DNA of 64,000 nucleotides from Chloroflexi bacterium TSY (GTDB lineage Bacteria; Chloroflexota; Anaerolineae; Caldilineales; Caldilineaceae), in contig JAHBNG010000006.1 in assembly GCA_019217005.1 (NCBI GenBank), positions 186,001 to 250,000 of the forward strand. Reading direction: 5' to 3'. Below are positions 37,024 to 47,400 of the stretch, one piece after another. Made by a program: the position numbers and the translations under genes. Every line of letters starts with the position of its first letter. Positions within the stretch are counted from its first letter, which is position 1. A model generated the notes under the pieces. That model worked only from the letters and a program-made list of their open reading frames with translations, was not told where the DNA came from and did not search any database.

Positions 37024-38121
37024 CTATACACCATACGTTTTGACTGCTGCTGGATCTAGCTCCAATCCCAGTCCCATTTTATTCGCGTCGGGAGACCAAA
37101 GGCCGTCTTGCGGTTCTTTGAACTCTTTGTACATGATCTTGTCTGCCTCTTCAGTCACGCCTAGATATTCTACGATCCGGAGATTAGGCGTTGCGCAGCA
37201 GAGGGGAAGATGAATTAACTGATAGGCATGAGGTGCAACAGGGAGATTAAACGCATCCGCCAATTGTACAACCTTCATCCACTCAGTGATGCCACCCACG
37301 CGTCCCACATCGGGCTGCACAATATCGGCCCCACCGCGAACAAGAAGGTCTTTGAAGCCATATTTTGTATATTCATGCTCACCCGTTGCGATTGGGATGT
37401 CAGTGGCCCTCGCAACAGTGGCCAATCCCTCGATATCATCCGCTAAGACCGGTTCTTCAAACCAACCAATGCAGTAGGGTGCAAATGCCTTCGCCATTGC
37501 GATAGCCTGCTTGGCATAATAGCCATTATTGGCATCGATCAGGATCTCGATATCATCACCGACCGCCTCACGCACGGCGGCCAAACGGGCAATGTCTTCC
37601 TGTTCGCTTTTCCCAAAATCTTTGCCAACTTTCATCTTCACAGCTTTCATGCCTCGTTCAACATAACTCATCTGCTCCGCAACCAACTCATCCACCGTGA
37701 AGTGGGTCCAACCGCCACTCCCGTAGACCGGCACCGTATCCGTATATGGTCCCAAAAGTTGGTAGAGAGGCACCTCGAAATATTTGGCCTTGAGATCCCA
37801 GAGCGCAATATCGACGGCCGAGAGAGCAGAAAAAGCTAGCCCCTTGCGCCCCACGCCACGAACTGCCCAGAACATGTCGTTCCAAAGTCTTTCAATGTAG
37901 AGCGGATTCTGATCCAGCAAGATGGGTTTCAGCGTGCGTTCGATTACCTCTCGTGCGGCATGGGCACCGCCACCGATCCCTAATCCCTCGATCCCCTGAT
38001 CCGTGACGATATGGGCGAAACATTGGGTACGTCCCGGCACCCGATGGCGAATTGTCGCATCCTGGATTCCGGGAAGATGGGGGATGGACAGTACTGTGGT
38101 TTTGACATCTACAATTTTCAT
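37024..38121 (-). CDS. mandelate racemase/muconate lactonizing-type dehydratase
   Basis: This 365-residue enolase-superfamily enzyme has catalytic K-x-K in GMKAVKMKVGKDFG (near residue 163), metal ligands in ILIDANNGY, GWFEEPVL and ATGEHEYT, and the His-Asp dyad side in VAPHAYQLIH near 300. These features fit the acid-sugar dehydratase group (fuconate, rhamnonate or related). The length is normal. A divergent promoter region of 148 bp with TTTACTATACAAT separates it from the sugar-binding protein on the plus strand. Confidence 0.88.
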   Translation of the reverse strand: MKIVDVKTTVLSIPHLPGIQDATIRHRVPGRTQCFAHIVTDQGIEGLGIGGGAHAAREVIERTLKPILLDQNPLYIERLWNDMFWAVRGVGRKGLAFSALSAVDIALWDLKAKYFEVPLYQLLGPYTDTVPVYGSGGWTHFTVDELVAEQMSYVERGMKAVKMKVGKDFGKSEQEDIARLAAVREAVGDDIEILIDANNGYYAKQAIAMAKAFAPYCIGWFEEPVLADDIEGLATVARATDIPIATGEHEYTKYGFKDLLVRGGADIVQPDVGRVGGITEWMKVVQLADAFNLPVAPHAYQLIHLPLCCATPNLRIVEYLGVTEEADKIMYKEFKEPQDGLWSPDANKMGLGLELDPAAVKTYGV

Positions 38122-39217
38122 AACGTAGGTTCTCCTTCATATAGGTTCTGAGTTCAAGATCGCAGTTGCGCGCCAGTTTATTTTACTATACAATAGTGAC
38201 CAAGCTGTACTTGTTGTCCCCACCCCCGACTTCACTCATCTTACTCAGAACTTCCATAAGGAGGAAACTTTGCCTTTGCGTAAGTTGTCCCGACGTGGCT
38301 TTTTGAATCTTTCAGGAGCCAGCGTTGCCAGTGTGGCATTCGTTGCATGCAGACGATTTTGGTCTGGTTCAGACCCATCCGACGATGGCACACCTGAACT
38401 AGACGGGGTTGAAGTGAGATTCGCGACCGACTGGGTCGAAGGTGCCCGTGGTGCCACGATGGATGCCGCCCTTGATATATGGTCAGATCAGAATCCGGAA
38501 GTTGCGATCAGCCTTGAATCAATTGACGGGGACTATTTTGAAAATCTACAGCGGCAGTTTTCCAGCGAGACGATTGCCGACGTCATTCTCTTCGAGGGCG
38601 TTCTAGGCGCCGAATTCATTGATGAGGGCTTGATAGCGGACCTGTCTCCAACACTCGATGCGTTGGGTATTGACTTTGCGACATGGCGGCCTGGTCCAGT
38701 GGATATCTTCTTGCAGAGTGGCAAAGTCTACGCCATCCCATTCCAGTTGACTCCTGCTCTCTGGTTTTACAACAAGACTTTGTTTGAGGAAAAAGGCGTT
38801 GCCCTGCCTGACGGTACGTGGGATTGGACGCAGACTCTTGAGGGCGCGAAGCAATTGACCGACGCACCCCATACCTACGGCATGTGGACAGACGTCGATA
38901 TGTTTCACCAGTATGGCGCGCTTGGACTTGCAAATAGCGACCATCATTGGGTCAATGAGAACTATACTGAAACATTGATTGGCGAAGAAGATTTTGCTGC
39001 GTCGATCCGTTGGTTCATCAGCACCGTGCAGGAACACCACGTATCACCATTACTCAGTGAAGAAGATGATTTATTGACGGATGATGCCTCCAACCTATTT
39101 GCGACAGGCAAGATTGGTATGACAACAGGGAATGCCGGCTCAATTGGCGCTTACATACAGGACATCGGTGATCGTTTTGAATGGGATGTGATGCCAACGC
39201 CAAAAGGGCCAGATTCT

Positions 39218-41121
39218 GAGCTCTCTCGGAAAGTGCACATCATCCCCGAGGTCGATGGTGCGAGGAGGGTCGAAAAAGTGCGTAAGGGAGGGAGTAGGAA
39301 GAAAAATGTCGGATAGCGGCAAAAAAGTGTGAGTGGCAGGGAAAAGTAGGCAAGGGTCGGCATCCGTAGTCCTGGCCGAGCGCGGAGAAGTGTGAGTGGC
39401 CCAGGGGGTCAAGTGTTAAGCGAGTCGTCGGGCGGCATGGTGTAGCCAGGCGTCGACGTGCTGACACATGGCCGCGAGAGCGAAGCGGAAGAACCATCGG
39501 TCGCGGCCAGCAGTGCGGGTCTGGAGGAGATGAAAGTCGTACTTGCGCTTGACTGAGCGTTCAGCGCAGGAGCGAGCGTTAGCATGAAGTTGCCAAAGGT
39601 CGCTGTCCCTGGGGATGCGGGTGTGCAAGCGATAGTTGTCCTGGGATAGGTATAGACGACGCGCCCATAGGCTGAACCAGAGCAATCCTGGCCAAAGTGC
39701 GGACAGGTGGTCACGTCGGGCGTCTTCGTGGCGGCGGCCAAGGGACAGCGCCACTTGATGCGCAAGCGGTCGGGACAGAAGCCCCAGCGTGTCATGGGCC
39801 GCCCGGCGGGACAGATAGGGATACTGCCGTCTAGGCGTATGGAGCCAGCAAAGCGGCTGTGGTCCTGGTTGCGTTGGTTAAGGGGCATGACCAGCGCCAT
39901 GTCCCAACGCAGGGTGGCAAGGCGATAATAGCCGATGACATCGTGGGCGGCATCCAAAGTGGCAGTCTGGATGGGCAAGCCGAAGATTTCTCGGCCCCGA
40001 TAGAGCGTCGCGAGCCCGAGGGGACTGTCATGACGATTGCCATCGGCCATAGTGATGACCAAGGGTAGTTGGCAGCGATGCTGGAGCGAATAGGCGGTCA
40101 GTTCATAGGCCGTGTGCCCATAGACCCAGCAATGACGGTAGCTGTCCCAGCCCCAGAGGGCGTGGGGGGTCGCTGTAGGCGCGATGGCAGCGACAGCGTT
40201 CGTGGCGTTTCTTACCTCGATTATTGCACTTACACAGCTTCTGGCCGTAGGGATTGGCCCAAGTGGGCAGTTTGGCGCCGTCGCCAGCCACATGGAGATG
40301 GTCCAGGTCGAGCAAGCCCAACTCGACTGAGTGGGCCACGAAGCAGCCGTAGAAGAGCCGTTGCAGCACCTGCTCCCAAGTAGGCAAGGCGGCCATACCA
40401 GTCTGACCTGCCAGTAGTTCAGCGACGGCTGGCGGCGCAAAAGGGCGCCCCAGAATGAGCGCGGTCAGGCGATTGACGATGCCCGCATGGGGGGCGCAGA
40501 TCGTTCTTGTCCTTGTGGGCAGCGGCTTGATCCCGCTCATCTCGCCGTTGATAGGGGCGACGAGCCTGGCTGCGGGCTTGCCGCTCGCGTTGCAGGAGAC
40601 GGTCTTGAAAGTCGTAAAACGTGCCCACGCCAGGCACGTCGTTGGGCTCGAAGCCGCTGATGAGGGCGTAGAAGGGCTCATCGCGCATCTGCCCCACCCA
40701 CACATCGAAGCTCGTCTGACCACAGAGCATCATGGCCAGACACGAGCGCAACATGGACACCGGGTCGCGCACGGGTCGTCCCCAGTCTGGCACGTATAAC
40801 GGTGCCAAAAACGGGTACGCACCATCGAGATTCGTCGCTGACAGCTTGCGCCATACCGCATAATGGCGATGGTCGCAGCGCAGCGCACCATATCGACCCG
40901 CTCGATGGCGTACAAACCGCACATACTGCTTGTGACGGAAGATGCTGGTTAACATCCGACCCCCCTTTCTGTTTCCGTTTGGTCGTTCCAATGAGCCCAC
41001 ACTTTCTACTTATCACTACGTCGGAAACAGCTTGGGGTTGGGGGTAAATTCTTAACAACTCGCGATTGGTCGGCCTCGACCTCTCTGGTCTGACATCCGA
41101 CTACACTTTCCGAGAAAGTTC
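39218..41121 (-). mobile_element. unassigned 1.9-kb IS, copy 3, inverted, inside a sugar-binding-protein gene
   Basis: The element is nearly identical to copy 1 (20539-22444) over 1904 bp. Ends are GAGCTCTCTCGGAAAGTG (39218-) and CACTTTCCGAGAAAGTTC (-41121). The 18 bases after it, 41122-41139 (TTTAGACGAAAGGAGGTG), are also found beside copy 1. No direct target duplication was found. Confidence 0.9.
39416..40955 (-). pseudogene. transposase of IS copy 3, frameshifted
   Basis: The frame starts at ATG 40955 as in copy 1 (MLTSIFRHKQYVRFVRHRAG) but compared base by base with copy 1 it has an extra G at 40489-40494 and at 40164-40169 (six where copy 1 has five), a missing base near 39641 and a three-base loss near 39546. 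The protein is therefore cut after DKNDLRP. The other differences from copy 1 are very few, so the element arrived recently or the indels are consensus errors. Confidence 0.88.
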
Positions 41122-41580
41122 TTTAGACGAAAGGAGGTGGAATGTGGAATGATCAGCCCCATGTTGTGACCAACAATGCTGCCAAAAGTGGCGTTTTGGA
41201 GCAATCAACCCAATTGGTTGTCTTTCTGGCGGGAGACGATGTCCAGTCGATTATTGCCAAAGACCGTGGCGCAACGCCAACGGTTCAGGCGATTCAAGAG
41301 ACCAATACGTATCTGTCGACACCTCCTAACAGTATGCAGACAGTTCTTGATGAGTTGGTCGAAATGAAGGGGCCATTTTTCTTCCCTAGCTTCCTCAAAT
41401 GGTTCCGAGTGGTCAACCGAGAGTATCAGTTAGGACTCGTTGGTGAACGCGGGATTGATGAAACAATTGAGGCGATGGTTACAGAGGGAAACAAAATACT
41501 AGACACTCTACCTCGTTAAAGATCTAATTCTTCCGAGCATGCCTATTATTGTCGCATTCCTGTTTACGCAGAAATACTTT

Positions 41581-43088
41581 AACTTTACTTTCTGGTAAAG
41601 GCTTGAGTGACAAAGGGCAAACCGAAAGGGGCGGAAAAAAGAATCCACCCTGAAAAAACGGGATAAAATGTAAAAATAGTGCTCGGCTAGTTTAAGCAGC
41701 GGCATTGAGGCGGCGATGAGCGAGAACGCCTTTAGGGAAATGGTGTGAAACCGAGGCCTTTTTCCGAAAGTCAGGGTCGAGTTGGTCAGGAGTTGGAAAA
41801 AGAGCACTCGAGAGAACACGGCGCAGCCTGCCGGGAGTGGATTGAGGCTCTCGATCCCAGTAGCCAGTCGGTATGGGAGGAAGAGAAGCGGCTAAATGGG
41901 AAAGAAGATTGCCAGCAAGCAGCCCCAGTTCAGGTAAGCGGAAACAAGCCTCATCGGCATGAACAAATTGACGATGTAAGCCAATCATCTGCTTGGAAGC
42001 CAAGGGGGGAGGTTCAACAGGCCAGCGTTCCAGGTAGACAAGATAAATGGTTTCAGGCTGCAAAGTCATAACGGTCGCCAAAACCAAAGGTGTGTTGTAG
42101 GCCGGATCCTGAATGACGTAAATCGAGTAGGTACGGTTGGCTGTATCCACCTTGGTTGTTCTGGGGACGAGATTGTGCCATGCTTGATAGCAAATCAGGC
42201 GACCACTATAGAGAAAGCGATCAGACGAGTCCGGAGTTGTAGCCTCGAGTCGCTTTCCCTTATAGCTGCGAGAGAGCGGTCGCACAATATCACCATATTC
42301 AGGTGGTCTGCCTTTTTCTTTGCGTTTGGGTAACTCATTGCGGCGCGCTGTGCAGTTAATGGCTTCCCGCAGGACAAATCGGTCTATGCCGCTTTCTAGC
42401 ATTTCTCTGATTGTAAACCCGGCATCGACCACCGCCACTTCGTCTGACTCCAGTGATTTCTTCGTCTCTGTCAGCAGCTTTTTCCGAAACTCACTTTCCT
42501 TTGTTCCAACCGTGCATCTCATGATTTCCTTGAGCAGTGGCACTCGCTTCCCGCCTATCTCCCCCGAGCTTATCATCACTCCAAAGATGAGCGCGGGCAA
42601 TGCCCGACGAGCCGTTGAGTTATAGAGTCGGTTCACTTTCCCTTGCAGCTTCGGTCGCCAGAACCCTGTGATATCTATGCTTTTCACTCGGTACCCTTCT
42701 AACTTTTTTGCCTCCCATTCCCCTTTCCACTCCACTTCTTCTTGCCACGACCCCAGCAGACTTGTGATATCCCATGATCCATATCGAAAGCTCCACCAGC
42801 TTCGCCGGAGCTCCTCATCTTCAAACCCGCTTTCTTTCAATGCGCTATGGATTGCTCCTCGACTTTTCAGAAACGACCCATTCAGCATTGCCCACATCAG
42901 ACGCATTACATTTACGTTTGTTCCCATCGGCGTTACTTGCAATACATTCATCAGTACTGCTATAGTTATTTCTGGCGCGGTTAGCATTCCTTCCTCCTTT
43001 TTGGGTTCTCTACCTTTAGGATGAACTGCTAACCGCTTTTTGTCACATTTCTCACCTCATCTCTTTTCTTTTACCAGAAAGTAAAGTT
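41581..43088 (-). mobile_element. insertion sequence with 19-bp perfect terminal repeats, family unassigned
   Basis: AACTTTACTTTCTGGTAAA at 41581-41599 is repeated inverted at 43070-43088. The 1508-bp element carries one full transposase. It lies directly after the broken sugar-binding-protein gene. No target duplication is obvious. Confidence 0.85.
41692..42987 (-). CDS. IS4-like DDE transposase, family unassigned
   Basis: The 431-residue protein has aspartates in VKSIDITGFWRP (near residue 106) and EVAVVDAGFTIREM (near 185), and the glutamate in VYLERWPVEPPPLASKQMIG (near 325), an arrangement like the Y-(2)-R-(3)-E signature of IS4-type enzymes. Length and a basic C-terminus (HHFPKGVLAHRRLN) agree with a working enzyme, and no frame damage is seen. 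AAAGGAGGAATG-type bases precede the start on the minus strand. Named family membership cannot be told by eye. Confidence 0.75.
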   Translation of the reverse strand: MLTAPEITIAVLMNVLQVTPMGTNVNVMRLMWAMLNGSFLKSRGAIHSALKESGFEDEELRRSWWSFRYGSWDITSLLGSWQEEVEWKGEWEAKKLEGYRVKSIDITGFWRPKLQGKVNRLYNSTARRALPALIFGVMISSGEIGGKRVPLLKEIMRCTVGTKESEFRKKLLTETKKSLESDEVAVVDAGFTIREMLESGIDRFVLREAINCTARRNELPKRKEKGRPPEYGDIVRPLSRSYKGKRLEATTPDSSDRFLYSGRLICYQAWHNLVPRTTKVDTANRTYSIYVIQDPAYNTPLVLATVMTLQPETIYLVYLERWPVEPPPLASKQMIGLHRQFVHADEACFRLPELGLLAGNLLSHLAASLPPIPTGYWDREPQSTPGRLRRVLSSALFPTPDQLDPDFRKKASVSHHFPKGVLAHRRLNAAA

Positions 43089-43170
43089 TATCCGCGGTAT
43101 TGCATTGACCGAATTAAGAGTTAGTTTGCAGTCAATGTCGTTAAGTTAAGACTGATTAGGGGTGGAAGGA

Positions 43171-43323
43171 GCATTCTCTATTACACGCAGTAGACATAAT
43201 CCTGCACTTCTCAGTCAAAACAGACTCGAGCGGGCCAAATGGTCCGAGATTCTCTACTGCGTCTTTTTTCGCCATTTGAACGCTCTAACTCTGAGAAATC
43301 CTACTGCGTGTAATCTCTAATGC
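43171..43323. mobile_element. 153-bp mini-element of the tyrosine-recombinase transposon
   Basis: ATTCTCTATTACACGCAGTAG-type ends (left core 43173-43193, right core complementary at 43301-43321) are the same as those of the element at 43345-45468, but the interior is only about 110 bp without a gene. It stands 21 bp from that element, like a non-autonomous derivative beside its parent. Confidence 0.8.
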
Positions 43324-43344
43324 GGCTCTGCTCGACTCATTCCG

Positions 43345-45468
43345 GCGTTCTCTATTACACGCAGTAGACATAAAAGTTAAAGTGGTTGCTATTGAAAAGT
43401 TGATTCAAAGGCATTCTCCAAAGTGGGACCCCAAATAGCGGGGTCAGGTTCAGGGATAGCGTAAACAGAATGTGAAGCCATAGCGGCTAAATAATGCTGC
43501 TGAATGGTTTCATCGTAGAGCTGTGCATAAAGCATGGTGGTATCGATATGAGTGTGCCCCATGAGTTTCTGCAAGGTAGTGATGGGCATAAGGCCACTGT
43601 TGAGCAAACGGGTGGCAAAGGTATGGCGCAAGCGATGAGGAGTGACGCCCTCTAAGTTAGCTTGGGCGGCAAAGGCATGAAGATGGTTGCGCACATAATT
43701 GGCTCGAAGAGGTAAGCCATCGCGTAGTAAAAGCGGGGAATGAGTAGCCAGGTCATCGGTGCGATGTTGCAGATGGGCATCGATGGCAAGAGCAGTGCGT
43801 TGGGTAACAGGCAACCGACGGTCACGATGGGATTTGGCATCTCGAACGAGCAGAGTCTGTGTATCCGAATTCCAGTCAGAAACGAGCAGAGCTTGCACTT
43901 CGCCCATACGTAGCCCAGCATCAACCAGAATAAGAAACCAAGCACGGTCAAGGAGGTCGGAAGGAGAAAGGCTCTGAGCCGTTGAGTTTAAGACGAACTG
44001 TTCAAGTTGAGCAAATTCATGCTGGCGCAACGGACGAGGTAAGGTAGTGGGTCGTTTGAGACGTTGAATGCGATATAAAGCCGGAGCGATCGACTGGCCA
44101 CATTCTTCAGCAAAATGCAGAAAACACTTGAGGGTACAAATAAAATGATTGATGGTATGGACGGAATACTCTAAGTCACATAGGTGGGTGATGTAGTCTT
44201 GGAGATCGCGCCGTCTTAGTTCGGATAAGCTGGAGAGCATGCGCTGGTCGAGCATCCATTGCCAACCGCGTTGGAGTTCGCCAAGCCACTGAAGGGCTCG
44301 TTCCCGCCGATAGAGGGCTTTCCAGCGTAATTGCTGGTGGAGAAGTAATGAGATGATGGGTTGATGAAGCCAGAGCGGCAATGAGGTGAGACGTTGACGG
44401 ATCTCATCAGCGGACAAACAGATGCCAACAGCTGGCTCCACTGTGCGATGTTCAGAAGGCACAGTATTCTCTGTCTCTATTGCAGATGTCGTTCCTTCAA
44501 TATCCGAGCATGCGGCTTGGCGAGACAACTGCTCCATAGCAGCTTCATAGTCGGCTCGCATATCAGGATTGGCACCATCGATGTAAATCTGGGTCGTTTT
44601 CAATTGACTGTGACCCAACCAATGAGAGACTAGGCAGTGGCATACGCGACTCTGCCATTCGTCTGGCGAAGGTATGGCGCAGGCGATGACAGGAGACCTC
44701 GTTCTCGGAGAGTCCGGCTTGCTGACGGTAATAATCGAGGCGCTCCTGGATTCCGCGGACACTGATGCCTTTGTGACGACGAGTCAGAAACAGATGGCTA
44801 TCGACTGCATCAGGACGCTCATCCATATAGCTCACCAACAGCGCTGTGGTTTCTGGCGTCAACCAGACTCGACGCTCTTTGTTCCCTTTGCCGCGTACGC
44901 GCAGTGACCACAGTTCGTCCGGATTTATGGCAGCTTCAATATCGCCCATCTCTAGTTTCGACACTTCGCCCACCCGCAGGCCAACGTCGAGCATCAAGGC
45001 CAACATCACTTGGTCTCTTATCTGACCTTGACTCACGCTCCCCCCATAACTGGCGGACGATGCGTTCCGCTATATCTCTGGGAAGATGGCAACCTGTATC
45101 CAGTCGGTGTAGACGCCACACCACCGGGTTTGACCAGCTTTCGTCTTCTGCCTCATCCGCCAAGTAGTCGAAAAATCGGCTCAACGTTGCCACTCTGCGA
45201 TTGACCGTCGCACTGCTCATCCCCGCTTCGAGTTGCGCCGTTACAAACGTCGTTATCTCTTGGCGACCTATCTCTCTTGGCCTTTTTTCTATCACCTGGC
45301 CAAATTGATTTAGGTCACTTTCGTAATGTTTTACAGTTTCGCTTTGCGGAGAAAGCATTCTCACATGGGCACAGAATCCTGTTACTGCGGCGCTAAATTC
45401 TTGGTTCATTTTGGCCTCCTAGGGCTATTTTACCCCTTTTTTGGCCTACTGCGTGTAATAGAGAATGC
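43345..45468 (-). mobile_element. 2.1-kb transposon encoding a double tyrosine recombinase
   Basis: TTCTCTATTACACGCAGTAG at 43348-43367 is repeated inverted at 45446-45465 and encloses one long recombinase region on the minus strand. The outer sequence GGAGGAGGCATTCTC at the right resembles GGAAGGAGCATTCTC at the left end of the adjoining mini-element. DDE-type target duplications are not expected from such enzymes and none is seen. Confidence 0.8.
43389..45409 (-). pseudogene. fused tandem tyrosine recombinases, frameshifted in the first half
   Basis: From ATG 45409 a first integrase unit reads with a SAM-like arm (TVKHYESDLNQFGQVI) and a catalytic domain: LDVGLRVGEVSKL (Arg), GKGNKERRVWL (Lys), CHRLRHTFARRM (H-x-x-R) and WLGHSQLKTTQIY (His, Tyr). 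Without an intervening stop a linker of about 45 residues leads to a second complete unit: arm RDLQDYITHLCDLEYS, VDAGLRMGEVQALL, DAKSHRDRRL, PHRLRHTFATRLL and LMGHTHIDTTMLY, ending at 43389. Two frameshifts break the first unit, one at the six-C run 45040-45045 and one near 44640. Healed, the protein would have about 670 residues. Confidence 0.8.
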
Positions 45469-45569
45469 CTCCTCCTCCATTAATTTTATGACATTGAGTT
45501 TGCAGTTTCTGATGCTTTGCGTTAGTCAGCGTTTCCGCCAGATAGTGAAGTGTATTCATACCTGACGCT

Positions 45570-45590
45570 GAACAAACAAGCTGTTTGTTC
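45570..45590. promoter_or_regulatory. palindrome GAACAAACA-n3-TGTTTGTTC, candidate operator
   Basis: Nine-base perfect arms separated by AGC lie 62 bases before the start of the peptide-binding protein gene. The size and place fit an operator of a repressor such as LacI or GntR type, but no cognate regulator is encoded next to it. Confidence 0.5.
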
Positions 45591-45651
45591 TACATCTGGC
45601 AGAGACAATGGCTGCGATCTAACGTTTCATTTAGCCCAAAAGGAGAAAACC

Positions 45652-47337
45652 ATGCTAAACCGACTATGTTGGTCGACGATTCTACTGCTGATCGTGATGG
45701 TCGTCGTTGTTGGCTGTGGTGGCGCGGCGGCACCCATTCCGATGTTGACGCCTGAGGTGATCGAACGCCAGGGAGATCTCAATGCTCCGCCACCGGAAGG
45801 CTTTATGATGAAGGCCGCAGAAGCCAATCCCAAACGAGGCGGCGTTTTGAAAACGGCCTGGAGCATGAATCCGACCCATTTCGACATTCACCAGGGTGGA
45901 GGTTGTGCTGGCTGTGCCATGATGTACGATGGCCTGATCATGTGGAATCTGGGCGATGGCTATCACACGATCGCACCTGGATTGGCAACGAACTGGTCCG
46001 TCTCTGACGATAAGACTATCTACACGTTTGAATTGCGGGAAGGCGTTACGTTTCATGATGGCACGCCCTTTACTTCAGCGGATGTCGTCGCGACTTTTGA
46101 GCGGATCATCAATCCACCTTCCGGTATTGCTATCGGTGGTCTTCGTGAACAGTTGGAGATGATCGAATCAGTTGAGGCGGATGGCGATTTCACGGCGATC
46201 TTTAACCTGAAACGTCCCACTCCCTTTTTCCTCGAGATTTTGGCAGGCGATGCGGCCGTTGTCTTTTCCAAGACGGCATTGGAAGAGAACGATTTTGATC
46301 TACGTGGCGTAACCGTCCCGCCCGGAACCGGACCATTCAAGTTTGTTGAGGTGATTCAAGGGGAGAAGCTTGTATTGGAAGCCAATCCCGACTATTGGAA
46401 TCCCGAAATTCCTTACGTCGACGGAATCGAATTGCTTAACGTGCCGGCCTGGGCAGACAGGGGGACCGCCGTACTGACTGGTCAAGCTGACTTTTCCTGG
46501 AATGTTTCGGTGGATACTTGGAACGAGGGTGCCACACGAGACGAGCTCATGGTGGCTCACGCGCCTTGCCTGAACTCACATATGATCGCCATCAACAATA
46601 CCGCTTCACCGCTTGATGATCCCAGAGTGCGCCGAGCCATACATCTAGCGGTTGATCGTCAGGCCATCATTGATGCCTTTGCACCGGTCTGGGAACCAGC
46701 CTTTGTCACGCGTTGGTTGCCCATTGCCAGCCCATTTTCCACACCTGTCGATGAAATCCTGACAATGCCTGGCTATCGCCCAGACAAAGAGGCTGATATT
46801 GAAACTGCACGTCAACTCCTGGCTGAGGCTGGCTATCCCGATGGCTTTGAGACAACCTTTACGGCTTGGACCGTTGCTGCCTCGTCTGAAGTTGCCGTGC
46901 CTGCCTTTGCTGAATTGCTGCGCACGAGCCTGAATATCGTAGGTGATATCAACGTGGTGGAACGACCCAGAACATCGGACGTGCTACGTAGCGGCGATTT
47001 CGATCTCTTCAAGTCCGACACCTATGCGTCTCAGGTACTGGATCCATACCCACTCTGGAACTCGTTCCTCCGAACGGACGCTTCACAGAACTGGTCACGG
47101 TATTCCAATCCTGACTTTGATGCAATACTCGATCAATTGGCCGCCGCGATCGATCCCGATGAGCGCCAGGATTTGGTCAACCAAGGACTGGATCTGCTCG
47201 ACGAAAACCCACCCTTCTTCCTGATTGGCTTCTGTGCGCATTCACCCATGTGGCACGAGTCGGTAAAAGGGCTGGCAATTGAGAGCCGTTTGTTCTCCAA
47301 ATGGGGTCGTTTTGAGACGGTTTGGTTGGACAGGTAG
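45652..47337 (+). CDS. dipeptide/oligopeptide ABC transporter substrate-binding lipoprotein (family 5)
   Basis: This 561-residue extracellular lipoprotein has a hydrophobic signal and lipobox VVVGC (residues about 17-22). The family 5 signature appears as LATNWSVSDDKTIYTFELREGVTFHDGTPFTSADVVATFERI near 105-150, with DDPRVRRAIHLAVDRQAI near 322. It would deliver peptides, nickel complexes or sugars to DppB/DppC-type permeases. The ATG at 45652 follows AAAGGAG. The protein is intact although both downstream permease genes are broken and no ATPase gene is present. Confidence 0.9.
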   Translation: MLNRLCWSTILLLIVMVVVVGCGGAAAPIPMLTPEVIERQGDLNAPPPEGFMMKAAEANPKRGGVLKTAWSMNPTHFDIHQGGGCAGCAMMYDGLIMWNLGDGYHTIAPGLATNWSVSDDKTIYTFELREGVTFHDGTPFTSADVVATFERIINPPSGIAIGGLREQLEMIESVEADGDFTAIFNLKRPTPFFLEILAGDAAVVFSKTALEENDFDLRGVTVPPGTGPFKFVEVIQGEKLVLEANPDYWNPEIPYVDGIELLNVPAWADRGTAVLTGQADFSWNVSVDTWNEGATRDELMVAHAPCLNSHMIAINNTASPLDDPRVRRAIHLAVDRQAIIDAFAPVWEPAFVTRWLPIASPFSTPVDEILTMPGYRPDKEADIETARQLLAEAGYPDGFETTFTAWTVAASSEVAVPAFAELLRTSLNIVGDINVVERPRTSDVLRSGDFDLFKSDTYASQVLDPYPLWNSFLRTDASQNWSRYSNPDFDAILDQLAAAIDPDERQDLVNQGLDLLDENPPFFLIGFCAHSPMWHESVKGLAIESRLFSKWGRFETVWLDR

Positions 47338-47400
47338 GATCAACGATGGTCTAGGTTGTTAGCTGGATGGTTTGTTGGTCTGTTCGATCGACAAGAATTC

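Larger units (their letters stand above)
38270..41519 (+). pseudogene. family 1 sugar-binding ABC lipoprotein split by an IS
   Basis: A TTG start at 38270 behind AAGGAGGAAAC gives a twin-arginine signal with a lipobox: LRKLSRRGFLNLSGASVASVAFVAC. The binding-protein domain continues (FATDWVEGARGATMDAA, LTPALWFYNKTLFEEKGVALP, LFATGKIGMTTGN) to WDVMPTPKGPDS at 39217. The gene resumes as GMWNDQPHVVTNNAAKSG from 41139 and ends with IEAMVTEGNKILDTLPR at 41519. Joining 39217 to 41139 keeps one frame and a normal total of about 442 residues. No permease or ATPase for this system lies in the window. The insert is IS copy 3. Confidence 0.88.

Noticed and set aside
39140..39412. Open frames at the right end of the 1.9-kb IS (also at 22250-22471)
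   Set aside because: They repeat in each IS copy only as far as DNA identity holds, are Pro/Ser/His-rich and lie between the transposase stop and the terminal repeat.
43389..45468. Chromosomal dimer-resolution xerC/xerD locus
   Set aside because: Two recombinase units in one polypeptide inside inverted repeats, next to a mini-element, fit a transposon rather than housekeeping xer genes.
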